Positions 11,001-20,390 of a stretch of 64,000 nt of DNA are shown piece after piece. The notes beneath the pieces are model-generated. The model had not been told where the DNA came from, made no database searches, and saw nothing but the letters and a program-made list of their open reading frames with translations. The stretch is from Symbiodinium natans (taxonomy: Eukaryota; Sar; Dinophyceae; Suessiales; Symbiodiniaceae): assembly GCA_905221605.1 (NCBI GenBank), contig CAJNDS010001635.1, positions 184,001-248,000 on the forward strand, in the 5' to 3' direction. The first letter of the stretch is position 1; every line of letters begins with the position of its first letter. Both the position numbers and the translations under genes were made by a program.

Positions 11001-11633
11001 TTTGACGAGTTTAAATGGGTCAAAAACAAACTTGCACAGGTTCAGCTTGGTTTTCTGCCGGATGAAACCTGGGAGTTTCACGAAGTCGCTGCTTTTGTCC
11101 GCTACGTTGACGATGTTGCCACCGCGTCAAAAGTGCTTTGTGACGACTGCCTCCTAGACCTCGTTGATACCATTTACACTCCCCCGATCAAGTTTGAAGC
11201 TGCGCCAAGTAGTAAGCTGGGTGTCCCTTTCCTTGATATTTGGATAGTGCCTGAAAATAATGACATCCGCATAAGAGCTGACCTCGCAGAGGCCGACTGG
11301 CGAGATCAGGCAGGTAAACACGCTCCCGCCAAATTCAGACTTAAGCCCTGGAGAGGATTTTGCAGTTTTGATTTGTGTGAAGCCCGTGGGCTCGTCGCTT
11401 CAAAACTTGTGCGACTTAGGACGCTGCAGTTGCCCCAAAATGAGTTGCGACAAGCTGTTTCCGCCGAGCTTCAGCTTTGGATCCTCTCAGGATATCCTAG
11501 GCAGATCATTGAAAGGTTGTGGACACATGCCCATCATTTCCCAGCAGCAAGCAAGTGTGCCAGAAATCAGCTCCATGCTTGGGCTATGCAAAGCAATCTC
11601 CCTGACAGGGTTGCGTCGTACTGGGAGTCTTGA
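8022..11633 (+). CDS. GIY-YIG endonuclease / Penelope-type reverse transcriptase, 1,203 aa
   Basis: Start chosen at the first in-frame ATG. Residues 1-25 are very Arg-rich (possible nuclear signal). Residues about 288-386 form a GIY-YIG nuclease: Tyr291 in VLYMM, YLG at 300-302, Arg310, His314, Glu372 in TLETA and Asn384 in QPKANT. An Arg/Cys-rich linker follows (about 390-415). The RT begins with a DKG-like motif (DKDRNAAW, 713-720) and PYAY near 783. A CxCxxC cluster lies at about 868. Motif A has Asp887 in LDAAQMYEELP, motif B' is GVPIGGHCS (976-984), motif C is YVDD (1028-1031), and VPFLDIWI (1068-1075) is typical of PLE RTs. The product should nick DNA and prime reverse transcription of its own RNA. 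All catalytic residues I can identify are present. The roughly 89-residue spacing from motif A to B' leaves room for an insertion-in-fingers domain (inference). Confidence 0.88.
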   Translation: MNRVRTRPSRRTFRRRFRRWFLRRARRTSYWSQLLLCMCKIFFLGLRCVFFWCVEQAYRFAARDGPTVSGQSIGASSTSTPIRRGSVSDRSVPLHIDLGPSWHELDQMTLNNLTLRGLRVWTASVEACPHRVQAWSDSLRAKAATLLQNRRWPEFVDDLLMTAAKVGCLLEAGAVEHTHLAGMHVLTRSLADWILPPGARTKRPTSLQTDVFFFVLGALKLLLKTRWQALKGKRRRARALSRCKCLPPTVHEAIAATCGCWDVNMFEDVSLFICWQVFGLLSSAPGHAVLYMMSNGFFDYLGSTKYNLKRAKSHAASPMTRCYQHLQEHRKALLQKEPVLNHKVRLFKTVHAADTMFWILATGEESYIRTLETASISCWQPKANTSAIGPRNTACRAKTRCRPRRRKCAVRNADCVQAQQDHLSRVARRRLAPSPLPFCLSRSLLKLPYKDAYALACRSLLLEGGGFGPVDIGNDKFQTLLVRYVADAQYVCWDSLCCRFQSRVRHVGEMAIVIGLALRKLPSTTAATRCRKRLDYKLRQFGERTCRRTYVPWPPKVPTSVFHKSIASVLHSARLSLSQKWILFSYSPVRGKTAKRSDCWRYKSVAKDIRDEQLLSCPLQVLRPSPEDCRDMRRVKLHWGVPLGSKPSQDRADALKVLSHIVKKVGVKLTWDMSRHIQGFFATLVHPEREQLEVQYDTCFPLHNATHVHVQEDKDRNAAWVLPKRLYQQWCVFMFRQDNDHWLPVNACVQGIVEEYRCLHEQCLPQHLRHFAKKSKWAHYSLPYAYTTLKQKCFQSGVGQTCRKAGHSCFRRIIAWSTHPAKSLYRGASRAISGMIAALGAGFETANLHTAIPDLRRAVARLRSSSEPCVCARCSKSKAQICVQVLDAAQMYEELPVDRVLLAAQEFQKLLQENNDAAGIAVTRTKRLHTWLSKCAGHFNQRAKIWRWADILTVLTLALSQPTVRLGRFLFKQVRGVPIGGHCSKAIASLVLAFDEFKWVKNKLAQVQLGFLPDETWEFHEVAAFVRYVDDVATASKVLCDDCLLDLVDTIYTPPIKFEAAPSSKLGVPFLDIWIVPENNDIRIRADLAEADWRDQAGKHAPAKFRLKPWRGFCSFDLCEARGLVASKLVRLRTLQLPQNELRQAVSAELQLWILSGYPRQIIERLWTHAHHFPAASKCARNQLHAWAMQSNLPDRVASYWES

Positions 11634-11786
11634 ATGCCGGGGTTTTTGTTCGTGTACCTGTGTGGTTTCGGTTTTAGGGTTTCTGGCGCTGAGTTGAGCT
11701 CCCCGTGCTGCGCTTGCTGAGTGCTCCGCCTGCAAGCTGCGGTGCTCTAACTGGCCAGTTTGACTGTCTTTTTTGCCTGCGCTGCC
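11634..11786 (+). other. spacer between element ORF1 and ORF2
   Basis: 153 bp. ORF1 ends in TGA immediately followed by an in-frame ATG (TGAATG, 11631-11636), which opens a 28-codon frame up to TGA at 11718. This could allow termination-reinitiation, or be chance. Confidence 0.4.
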
Positions 11787-12500
11787 ATGGGCGGTAAAGG
11801 CAAAGGCAAGGGCAGCTGGTACAAAGGCAAAGGCTACCACAGAGCAGGCCCTTACTCGTACCAGCACGGCCATGACCTTGGCGCTACAGTCGGATGGACC
11901 TTCCAAAATGCGGTCCAAGGGGCCCTGCAGCAAGTGATGAGCCAAGGCATCCAGGGAGTGCTTGACCGTGCCCTCCAGACCGGCGGTTCATCGCCTGCAG
12001 CGGCGCCGCAACCTGCTACCTTGCCTGCGAAAGCCGGAGGGAGCCTTGCCTCCTCCATCTTGCAGGCTATCACCGGGAAGCAGGCTCCAGTGGAGCAACC
12101 GCCAGCTGTTACTGTCGAAGCTACCCATCCGCAAGGGACAGGTGCAGCCAGTAGTGGCGACAAGGATGCACTCATGCTCAAAATGATGGATATGCTCACA
12201 CAGCAACAGAAGCAGCACTCCGACCAGATGAAACTCTTGGTGGAAAAAGTCACGCATGAAAATTGGGCGCGTGAGCAGGAAGACGTTCCGGAGCCAGTAG
12301 CCGGGCATCTTGAGGAGGCTGCCGCCTTGGAAGCAGCCATTGCTGAGAGCCAGGCTCGCTTGCAGGAGATTCAAGGCAGAACCAAGCCTGCCACCACCGC
12401 CTCAGCAAAGGCCAGTCCAAAGGCGGCGTGCTCGGCCGCTAGCAAGCAGACGCTGCTGCATGATGCTTTCTTGAGAAGCAGTGGCACGGGACGTAACTGA
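11787..12500 (+). CDS. element ORF2: Gly/Lys-rich, coiled-coil protein, 237 aa
   Basis: The ATG sits in a favourable context (GCTGCCATGG). Residues 1-18 are a Gly/Lys repeat (MGGKGKGKGSWYKGKGYHR), a basic tract that could bind nucleic acid. A Gln/Ala-rich segment and an Ala/Pro-rich segment follow. Two probable coiled coils are at about 127-165 (LMLKMMDMLTQQQKQHSDQM) and about 175-200 (EEAAALEAAIAESQARLQEI). The tail is Ala/Ser/Lys-rich. I recognise no family. By position and composition it may be a Gag-like or RNP-forming partner of the RT (inference). It lies in the same frame as ORF1 and ORF3 and ends at a TGA followed by CTA. Such downstream ORFs are not usual for Penelope-like elements, which mostly carry one ORF. 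Confidence 0.65.
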   Translation: MGGKGKGKGSWYKGKGYHRAGPYSYQHGHDLGATVGWTFQNAVQGALQQVMSQGIQGVLDRALQTGGSSPAAAPQPATLPAKAGGSLASSILQAITGKQAPVEQPPAVTVEATHPQGTGAASSGDKDALMLKMMDMLTQQQKQHSDQMKLLVEKVTHENWAREQEDVPEPVAGHLEEAAALEAAIAESQARLQEIQGRTKPATTASAKASPKAACSAASKQTLLHDAFLRSSGTGRN

Positions 12501-12503
12501 CTA
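12498..12503 (+). promoter_or_regulatory. possible stop-codon readthrough site (TGA CTA)
   Basis: ORF2 ends TGA CTA. UGA-CUA is a known leaky stop context in eukaryotes and RNA viruses. Only four sense codons separate this stop from the ORF3 ATG in the same frame, so readthrough would extend ORF2 through ORF3. This is inference from context only. Confidence 0.35.
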
Positions 12504-12512
12504 TCTTGTGTG

Positions 12513-12935
12513 ATGACCGGTGGCATGGGCAGTCCCATCTTAGATGCAGTTAGCATTTGGATGCTGTCACTGTTCCTGGTTTCTGTAAGAGCAGCGGTGT
12601 TGCTGTCACTCCTTCGCTTTGTGTGGAGCGAGACTTGCCAGCATGCACTTGACTCCGTGCTGCACTGGGTTTTGGGCGCTGCGTTCAAGGTATGCCTTGA
12701 AAACATGCAAAGCTGGATCATGCCACGCGAGAGCTTTGATGCTACTGGCATGCTCAGTCTGCTACGGCAAAACCACAGCAGCGCGGATGACGCCACTACA
12801 GAAACCACCGGTGGCAGTAGCTGGGCGGCCCACCTCTCACATGAGTCAGTCCTCTCAAGCCCTTTGTTCACAGGAGTGCTGTGCGTGATGTTTCGCACAG
12901 TCGCTCCCAAATTAGCACGCATCATTGTTAGATGA
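12513..12935 (+). CDS. element ORF3: small protein with hydrophobic N-terminus, 140 aa
   Basis: Starts at ATG 12513, 12 bp after the ORF2 stop and in the same frame, with no stop between. Residues about 8-36 are strongly hydrophobic (ILDAVSIWMLSLFLVSV, then AAVLLSLLRFVW), a likely membrane segment. The middle is Ser/Thr/Ala-rich and polar (DDATTETTGGSS), and the C-terminus is weakly hydrophobic and basic. No family recognised. It may be made by reinitiation, from a trans-spliced mRNA, or as a readthrough extension of ORF2. Its position inside the pseudo-LTR pair ties it to the retroelement. It could also be a non-functional open frame. Confidence 0.5.
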   Translation: MTGGMGSPILDAVSIWMLSLFLVSVRAAVLLSLLRFVWSETCQHALDSVLHWVLGAAFKVCLENMQSWIMPRESFDATGMLSLLRQNHSSADDATTETTGGSSWAAHLSHESVLSSPLFTGVLCVMFRTVAPKLARIIVR

Positions 12936-13064
12936 AAGCTGTTGACCACCCTATGTTATTGCATGGGAGGGCTTACAGCACCAATCTCGTTGCACATGTC
13001 AGGAGATGCTGGTTTACCAGCAGAGCAGCAAACGCATGCACGGCCTGTAGCTCTATGCTGCAGC

Positions 13065-13376
13065 CTTGTCGGCACAGGAGTTTCGCAGCTCTCGGCAGGT
13101 TTAGGCTAGCGCTCAAACGGATTCGCAGGCATCCGTGCACAATATTGGGTCTGCCGATAAGGCACAGTGCGAGACATCCCCTGCAGAAGCTGCCAAGAGA
13201 TATCTCGAAGCAAGAACCTTTGACGTTTCCACCAGTCGGAAAAAGTCAGACTTTGCGATTCTGGGAGATTGCAATCAGATTGGGAGCCTGTGTCCCAAAT
13301 TCTTGCTGACATTCAACTCATTCTTGACATCTCTTTTTCTGTTGCGGCCTCAGCCTACAGTGTTGCTTGTGAGAAG
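13065..13376 (+). repeat. right pseudo-LTR of the Penelope-like element
   Basis: A direct repeat of 7521-7833 with one T fewer (near 13226-13229). It ends GAGAAG and is followed by AGTT, which also precedes the left copy. The next 125 bp (to about 13500) carry an open, protein-like frame that may be host sequence. Confidence 0.9.
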
Positions 13377-13380
13377 AGTT

Positions 13381-14722
13381 CGAGTCCACAGCTTGCAGAA
13401 CCGATTCTTTTCAGCAATCCCGCCTGCGATCCAGGAGAAGACTCAGATACATCACCTCCCGTCAGGCCGGCCATCGCCTAACATAGGGGCCTGAAGAGTT
13501 CGGGTTTTTAGGGTTATTCTAGCAGAACTACAAATGGACCAGAAGGGAAGAGTATTCGTAATTGTTCCGACCCTGTAATATTATATGCAAAGCTTCAGCT
13601 GAAGCCAGGGCTGTTCACGACAGTTCCTTGGGTGGGCATCCAGAGTTGAGTCCGCAAGGTAAAGGTCCACACGTCCAGGGCTTGTTTTTGGAGCTGCCAT
13701 CACTATGATGATCACACGTCATGCTTCCTTTGCAGGGCCCATGTGCAGAGATCAGGGGTCCTACATCCCTACACCCTAAACCCCAAACCCTAAACAACAA
13801 CCGACACAGTAGTGACCCATTTGAAACACATTTGAAACTGTACATCGTCCCGAAATGTTACCCTGCAGTGCGGCTGGACTGCTTGCCACCCGCCTAAACC
13901 CAAACATCTACATAGATGGCTGCTCGTTCCAAGAGTCCAAGAGTGCTAGACTCGACTTGTTCCGACCCCTTGAAAGATGTGCTGAACTTGGCCGGCGCGC
14001 AAGTTCACACTTGCTTCATGCGGCATTTGTACCCGGTAGAACTCAAGAACTTGGGGTTTAGGGGGTGAAGAGGGCCCAGGGCTTTAGGGCAAGGCTGGCT
14101 CCAGGAGGCCTGGATGCAAAAGGGTAAGTCTAGTACTTCCCTAGAAAGTGTAAGTGTGCCACTGGGCAGGCGGCACAGGCTGGAAGATGCTCGCATCCAG
14201 GACTTGGGGGAGCTAGGGTTTAGGGTTTAGGGTTTAGGGTTTAGGGAATGCGTGTAAGAGGGTAGTGAGGGAGTCGGGAGGGAGCGGTGGCCTCGTTTTT
14301 TTGTTCTCCTCACTTGCCCTTAAGACGGGTGGCCTGGCGCTTCTATCTAGGCCCATGCAACGGTCATGAGAGCAAGTTAAAGGCGTCTCAAAACGTATTA
14401 CCTCATCCGTTGCAGTACTGCTCAACCATTCAATCCCGCATCTGGCGCGGTGTTTAGGGGGTTTAGGGTAACCAGGGCTTGGCCGCGGATAGCAGGAGCA
14501 CTTCCTCCAGCCCCCACAGCCGCAGCAGCAGCCACGCCGACCCAAGCGCGGGACCTAGGAGTGTTGGGTTTAATTAGGGTTTTTGGGTTTGGGGTTTAGG
14601 CTTGTTTAGCGTTGAGGCTCAAGAGTTTAGTTGTAACTTCGTCTACCCATGGCTCACTCTTGTTCGTGCATTCCTCAGAGTTCAGGGAACAATTCAGGAG
14701 CTCTCAGACGGAGCTGCCTTGC

Positions 14723-14763
<41 letters not shown>

Positions 14764-14785
14764 TTTACTTACGCCTACCCCCCCT

Positions 14786-14841
<56 letters not shown>

Positions 14842-15100
14842 AGTTCTCTGACCCATGGTGGCTTTGTCGCGCACTCAAAAACCCGAAACCATCCTAAGCC
14901 CTGTACCCTCACTAAACCTTAGTGCGTCCAGAGTGTCAGCCAGGCAGGGGGCCAATAGGTAGCGAAACAAACAAGAGGGACCCCTGCTTGTAGAAGAAGT
15001 GACCCTGTCTTGATTGGATACTCTTTGGACAGACCTGCCCAAGTCGGATGGAAAATTTGCAGCCTTTGGGCGCTGTTCATGCTCTGAATCTCGCTGGATT
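13381..15100. other. gene-poor region with telomere-like tracts
   Basis: Telomere-type units lie at about 13770-13795 (C strand), 14056, 14216-14250 (four TTTAGGG units) and 14570-14600. A 33-bp sequence near 13846-13878 (TCGTCCCGAAATGTTACCC and on) recurs with one mismatch near 35349. No supported gene. Confidence 0.45.
14725..14841. repeat. GA microsatellite joined to a 55-nt poly-C run
   Basis: GA dinucleotides at 14725-14759, a short CTTACGCCTACC spacer, then about 55 consecutive C at 14787-14841. The open frames with proline runs here are artefacts of the homopolymer. Confidence 0.9.
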
Positions 15101-15102
15101 TG

Positions 15103-15188
15103 AAACCCTAAACCCTAAACCCTAAACCCTAAACCCTAAACCCTAAACCCTAAACCCTAAACCCTAAACCCTAAACCCTAAACCCTAA
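15103..15188 (-). repeat. perfect CCCTAAA array, about 12 units
   Basis: The longest perfect C-strand telomere-type array in the window. It is followed after 118 bp by an oppositely oriented TTTAGGG array (15307-15370). Both face outward, as on a linear molecule with two telomeres. Confidence 0.95.
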
Positions 15189-15306
15189 CCAGGATCCTCA
15201 GTGGACCACGAGTAGTCACACGATCTCAAAGTTCTTCGTGCCGCCACGCCAAAGCCGAGGCCCCGCGATGGCCACAAGAGGCCTCAGAGAGTGCGGGGCT
15301 CAGATG

Positions 15307-15370
15307 GTTTAGGGTTTAGGGTTTAGGCTTAGGGTTTAGGGTTTAGGGTTTAGGGTTTAGGGTTTAGGGT
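15307..15370 (+). repeat. TTTAGGG array, about 9 units
   Basis: A G-strand array with one TTTAGGC variant. It forms an inverted pair with 15103-15188. Further degenerate G-strand units lie at 15632-15700 and near 15985. Confidence 0.95.
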
Positions 15371-16135
15371 GCTGCGGCGCTGGCAGGATCGTACAAAATC
15401 ATGCCATCTGCCTTGGGCGATGTTGGGCGGCCGCATGTTCAGCATGGCGCGTGTTTTGCAATCTTCTTCGAGGTGGTTCCCTTGATTTGCTGCTACTACA
15501 GTATGAAAAAGCCTGTAGTCGATTGCCTCACGGGTTACTGACGCCTCATTCTGACGCCTGCCGTACTGAGACGCAGAGACGGCCAAATCAGAATCAATTC
15601 CGCTCGTCCTCTCAGGATGCTTGGAGCAAGAGGGTTTAGGGTTCAGGGACTGGTTTAGGGTTGAGGGTTTTAAGGGTGTTTAGGGGACTAGGGTTGTGTA
15701 GGGTTCAGGGCCAGGGTGGTTGTTGCGGGAGTCACAGGACAAGCCTGAACATCTCGACAGCGTAGGCCCCCAACGAGGACAGGCCCTCGAAACCAATCTC
15801 AGCCCAAGCAAATGAGGGATCATCTGCTTCATACCCATCAAGGATCATGTACCAAGGAGACCACTCAAAAGGAATCACAATTTGGATCAACTCCCGAAGA
15901 GAGCCACTTTTCTGTCACTGCGAAACTACACCCCTTAATCCCCTTAACCTCAAGATCGTTTCGTTGGGAAGTTGTTTCAAGGCTTCGGGTTTAGAGTTTA
16001 GGGCTTCTTAATTTGACGCTGCAGCCACTGGGCACATGCCGAGCAATCCAGGATGTCGTCAGGCGCAGTCGAGTTTGCGACCGTTAAACGTCGCGGTGTC
16101 CATCTTGCCCACCCTTATGCCCTGTGGGGTAAGCC

Positions 16136-16194
16136 CCTAAACCCTAAACCCTAAACCCTAAACCCTAAACCCTAAACCCTAAACCCTAAACCCT
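16136..16194 (-). repeat. CCCTAAA array, about 8 units
   Basis: A near-perfect C-strand array. Degenerate C-strand units follow near 16325-16350 and at 16745-16800. No gene is recognised between 15371 and 17220. Confidence 0.95.
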
Positions 16195-17222
16195 CCGGCA
16201 GCCCAGCACTGTATCCTTGGACCCTTACCCTGGCTGTTTCGCCTTTTGCAACCTGGGGAGGGCCAATTTCCGTAGGCTGGAGGCCCAGCCCCTAAATCAA
16301 ACCCAGAAGCGAACAAGTCGAGCCTACCCTGAGCCGTAAACCCTAAGCCATAAGGAAAGAGAAGAGGACCGCAAGACCAGTCGAGCTTCTGAGATCTTGC
16401 ATGAACAGGCGAGGGCTTTAGGGCATTCTTTGTGTTCTTGCCTGAGCCCATTGCTCGAGAGTGCTGGTTCGGCTAGAGCCTTCCGGCTTCTGGTACTTCT
16501 GGTCTTTAGAATTGAGCAGGGTTCAGAACCGTCGCTACGGGCGGGTATTGGGTTTCTGACATATGGTGAACTTGTCGTGAACTTGTTGGGTTGCGGACTG
16601 ATACCCGTAAAGCTGCAACCCAAACAGGCATGCCCGAAGCATGACTTCTGATCAGGCAGGGAAATCCGTCACCAGACCCGACTTGTTCCTGTTGTGGGTC
16701 TGAGACTTCTCGCAAGACTTCGACCGAAAGTCATATAGATCCTTAAGCCCTAAGCCCCAAACCCTAAACCGTAAACCCGAAACCCTGAACCCTAAACCCT
16801 CGCCGTAAAGTCATCATCCAAAAGCCTTTGACATCAGCGACTCCCGAAACTCTGAGCTCTCAACCATCCTGACATGTCCACCAGGCGGCTTCGAAGGATC
16901 TGCAGCTGCCCAGCCGAAACTCCAAAGAGCCAATATAGGGGTTGGAAGAACTACCAATGGTTTTCCCTTATGGTCCCTGTATTTATTCTCCCCCCCCCCC
17001 AAAAAAAAAAACCTATTCTAATTATTAAGGCCCGTGTAGTAGAGTTCATGGCAGGGTTTGGGGCTGCGGTGTCGCACCACCCCATGGCGAAAGGGCCTGG
17101 GTTTGAGGGCTCATGGTTGAGGCTTGGAGGGCTTAGCTCAAGGTTCCCGCGTCCCGCGCGTCGCCTGGATACGCAGTCATGTAATACAGCAGAGACATAC
17201 TTGCTTTAACTTTGAAGCGAAT

Positions 17223-17440
17223 GTATATATATATATGTATATCTATATATGTATGGTAGGTAGCATACATATATATATATACACATGTGTGTACATACAT
17301 GTGAAAACATGAATGCATGCGGTCATACATACATACATGCGTATATGTATATATATATGTATAAGTATATCAACATGTGTATGTATTACGTTTGTTTGTT
17401 TGTTTGTTTGTGTATGTTTACACATTCGTACGTATATTAT
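17223..17440. repeat. AT/TG microsatellite cluster
   Basis: TATATATG, ACATACATG and TTTG-type simple repeats. They produce low-complexity open frames that are not genes. Confidence 0.85.
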
Positions 17441-20320
17441 GTATACACATAGCCAGCCACAGACGGAAGCGTGGGCAGTCGGACCCCTAGACCGTCAACT
17501 TTCGCATCCTTGATTGAGTGATTGAGGGCCGATGTAGCCCTGAACTGAGGCTTTTCTCGCTGAGGCCTGGATTTGTAGAGTAGCGCTGAGGACAGCTGCG
17601 ACTGGAGTCAGAGGGTGTAACTGTGCTACGTTCTCGCTGTGGAAACGACAGGAATGCAAGCAAAGCAAATGAAGCGTCGGAAACATAAGGAAAAAACCAG
17701 GCTGGCTAGCAAGCCAACGAAAGGGCAAGTCAGCCAGTAAGCAAGCGCCGGACAGACAAGCAACAAGAGGTCGGAAGAGGCAAGCAGTTGGTCCCTGGGT
17801 GAAGCATCAGCATGCAATGCGTGGGGTAGCCAGGTTGGGCGCTATAATCTCCTGAGCCCGAATAGCTCCAACCCCAAGCCGTGCTACATCAGGGCAGAGG
17901 CGGCGACGCCAGCGTTGCCGCCCATGCCACTTGCGCTCGCGCTGCCAGAGGCCGTCTTGCTCGTTTTGGGTCAGACTTGTTGCTTCATCAGTTGAGATGA
18001 GACGCGGTCAAAATCACCGCTTACTTATTTTAGTAGAGGGGGTAGTTGTTGCAGCAAAATGCTGAGGCTCGATAGGGGACGCGCTAACATGATATTGTTA
18101 TTTGGTACTGTAGGATAAAAGTGCGGTAGGTGAAAAACATGGAAAACGATAGGGGAAGCGCTAATTCAAAAACAGGCAAGGCTTAAACAAGTAATTCTGA
18201 TGCCGACTCAGATGAGTTCGCACAGAACATCTTTGCAAACACTTTCTTGTAAATAGAACTCAAGGAAGGACGCGATTGCCTCTGTTCAGATGCTGGTCGT
18301 GGTATTTCTCGTTGCAGGTTCTTTTTCTGAACTTGGAGTGTCCCTAAGAGTTTTGAAGCACTTCAAGAACCCCTGCCAAACTCATGCTTGCATTGTCATC
18401 CCACCTTACAAATGCTTGCGAAAGGAAGAAGGCAAGCTCTCAGAATCTTGTACCCTGGGCGAAGAAGTCTACGTCACGTTCCCTTTTCCCAGAAGGTCGT
18501 GATACCATGTGATACTTCAAATCTGGAGCCTTTCAAAGCTTGCAGCCCATGCCACTCCCCACCAACACACGAACTGTCAAGACAGGGCAGAAGGAATTGC
18601 TGGTGCGGCTACTCAGGCTACTCACTACTATCCGTCCTCGAAGACTTTCAATCCCAGCTTCAAGCAGTATCCGCACTTCCTTCCATGCACTGCGTGGCAG
18701 TCTTCAGACTACTTCGAGCCCTAAACCCTAAACTGTCTCCCAGGGCTTCAGCCAAACATCTTCGCTTGTCCGTTCGCCGGACATGCCTTCACCGATGTTG
18801 CCCTCACCCGTTTCAATGCAAAGTGCCTTGGTTCCAAGAGGTTGTTCAGCCCTAAACCCGAAACCCTAAAATTCAAGGGCTTGTTGGGGTGGGCTTGGGC
18901 ACGGGATTCTCGGAGTTGTTCGGATGCCGTGCATTTTTTTCACCAGGCGCGCCTGTTCTGCCAGTGCATGCAGCAAGTCAAGTGAATCACTGGTCTTAGG
19001 GGTACTTGGAAATAAGTTTTAACCTTTGTGTACTATATAATTCCTAAGAAACAGCAAAAAATATAATTTTTGCTAGGGTTCCAAGTTCAGTATAGTGGTG
19101 GGAGATGCCGTTGAGAGCTTGATTTCTGGACTCACAAGAGTCAAACCTAGCGACCTGACTTTTAAGCAGGCACTTCTCGACTCTTCTTGTTGGGCCAGTT
19201 TCAGGTTTCAAGGGCTTTATAGGGTTTAGGAGCTCCAAAACCTTTACGACGCAGGAGGCCAGAATGCGGGAAGCCCGGCGACTGAAGCTTTGAGGCAAGG
19301 GGGGGTGGCCTTTGAGAGCACATGCCAAAATTGGAAGCGCGCCTCTTGTGATTCGCGCGCCCCATAGTGTATGTGTGTGTGTGCGCTTTTTGACAGGGTT
19401 CCGTGTCTGGATGGCAAGTGTACAGAGTCTCGCTGTCACGAGTTTGAGACTGTTTGTGTATCCATCTCTGGTGTTGAGAAAGTCCAGCCCTCAGCCAATA
19501 TAGTATTATAGCCAGGGGTCGGGAAGTCTGGCTAGGGTTTAGGGATTTCAGGTTGCATGTTTTTGCATTCTCCCCAGCGTGGGGAGGTCAAGTTTTTGGT
19601 GGGGCATTCTTCTGCGCCGCTTGACCGGGTTTCCTTCCCTGGAGAATCCGAGAACCCAGCGAATCCGGCACTATCAGGAAACCCGGATCGCCTGGAGTGC
19701 CATGCATGGCTTGAGTGCCGAACCTACACAGTTTAAAAGTTTGTTTTAGAGTATAATCGTTGTTATAGAGAATGGAGAATACCACCACCCTTGAGGGTGC
19801 CCGCCGCAGAATTCAGCAGAGTATTTTTGGAGCGCCCACCCCCCACAAGAGCGACCGCCCAGAGAATCCTGCGGATTTCTCCGGGAGGTTTGTTTAGTAT
19901 CCATGGAGTGCCCACCGGAAAATCCTGCAAAAGACTCCGCGTAGAAACGATCCCGAGTAGATTCTGCAAATATCGCCCGAGCGCCTGCGCACCCCAGGTT
20001 TCCCACCATGTCCGAAGTGGTATTAGGAATCGTTCTTCCATTCCGGCTTCCCCTTCTCAAGCTGCAATTATGGTTGGGACTAGTATTATGATGAAGGTTA
20101 GTTTGTTTCTAGGGCGGGCTGAAAGCTAAGGGCAGGAGACCAATTCGTCACACGCAGTGCTGTCTCAGGCTGTTTTGTGTTTGCAGCTTGTGTAGGCACA
20201 TGGCGCTTTTTCACTCTGGATGCTAGACATGGCGGACAGTGCAGAGCAAGCCCCACGAAGGCACGCTGCCAACCCACATGAGGAGGCCGGCCTGAGATGG
20301 TTTATTCAGTGCTTGGACTT
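17441..20320. other. no gene recognised
   Basis: Contains isolated telomere-type units (18717-18733, 18852-18870, 19536-19545) and a direct pair GATAGGGGACGCGCTAA / GATAGGGGAAGCGCTAA near 18071 and 18150. A tRNA-like reverse-strand segment near 19120-19205 does not fold convincingly. No supported coding sequence. Confidence 0.4.
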
Positions 20321-20325
20321 GATTA

Positions 20326-20390
20326 CCCTAAACCCTAAACCCTAAACCCTAAACCCTAAACCCTAAACCCTAAACCCTAAACCCTAAACC
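20326..20390 (-). repeat. CCCTAAA array, about 9 units
   Basis: A near-perfect C-strand array followed directly by an exon-like sequence. A second C-strand block with CCCTAACA variants lies at about 20500-20578. Confidence 0.95.

Larger units (their letters stand above)
7521..13376 (+). mobile_element. Penelope-like retroelement with N-terminal GIY-YIG endonuclease (Chlamys/Naiad-like)
   Basis: A 5.86-kb unit bounded by direct repeats of 313 bp (7521-7833) and 312 bp (13065-13376). The repeats differ by one T in a T-run and otherwise match. AGTT flanks both outer ends (7517-7520 and 13377-13380), compatible with a 4-bp target duplication. The repeats begin CTT and end AAG. Inside lie a 1,203-residue endonuclease/RT protein and two further ORFs, all on the + strand and in one frame. 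No integrase, RNase H, aspartic protease or tyrosine recombinase is visible, so an ordinary LTR or DIRS element is unlikely. Near-identical repeats and intact ORFs point to a recent insertion. Inference: an N-terminal-EN PLE, a clade described from green algae, spike mosses, slime molds and invertebrates. Confidence 0.85.

Noticed and set aside
7521-13376. Classification as an LTR retrotransposon, retrovirus-like or DIRS element
   Set aside because: Despite direct terminal repeats, no integrase, RNase H, protease or tyrosine recombinase is visible, while GIY-YIG and PLE-type RT motifs are.
14602-14922. Proline-rich open frames
   Set aside because: Translation of the poly-C and GA runs.
15103-15370. 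True chromosome end
   Set aside because: Arrays are short, point outward from a 118-bp insert and are embedded in continuous sequence on both sides.
19110-19210. Reverse-strand tRNA-Leu-like sequence (CTTAAAA loop, GGTTTGA box)
   Set aside because: The acceptor stem and T arm do not pair and the anticodon stem gives a nine-base loop; probably chance.
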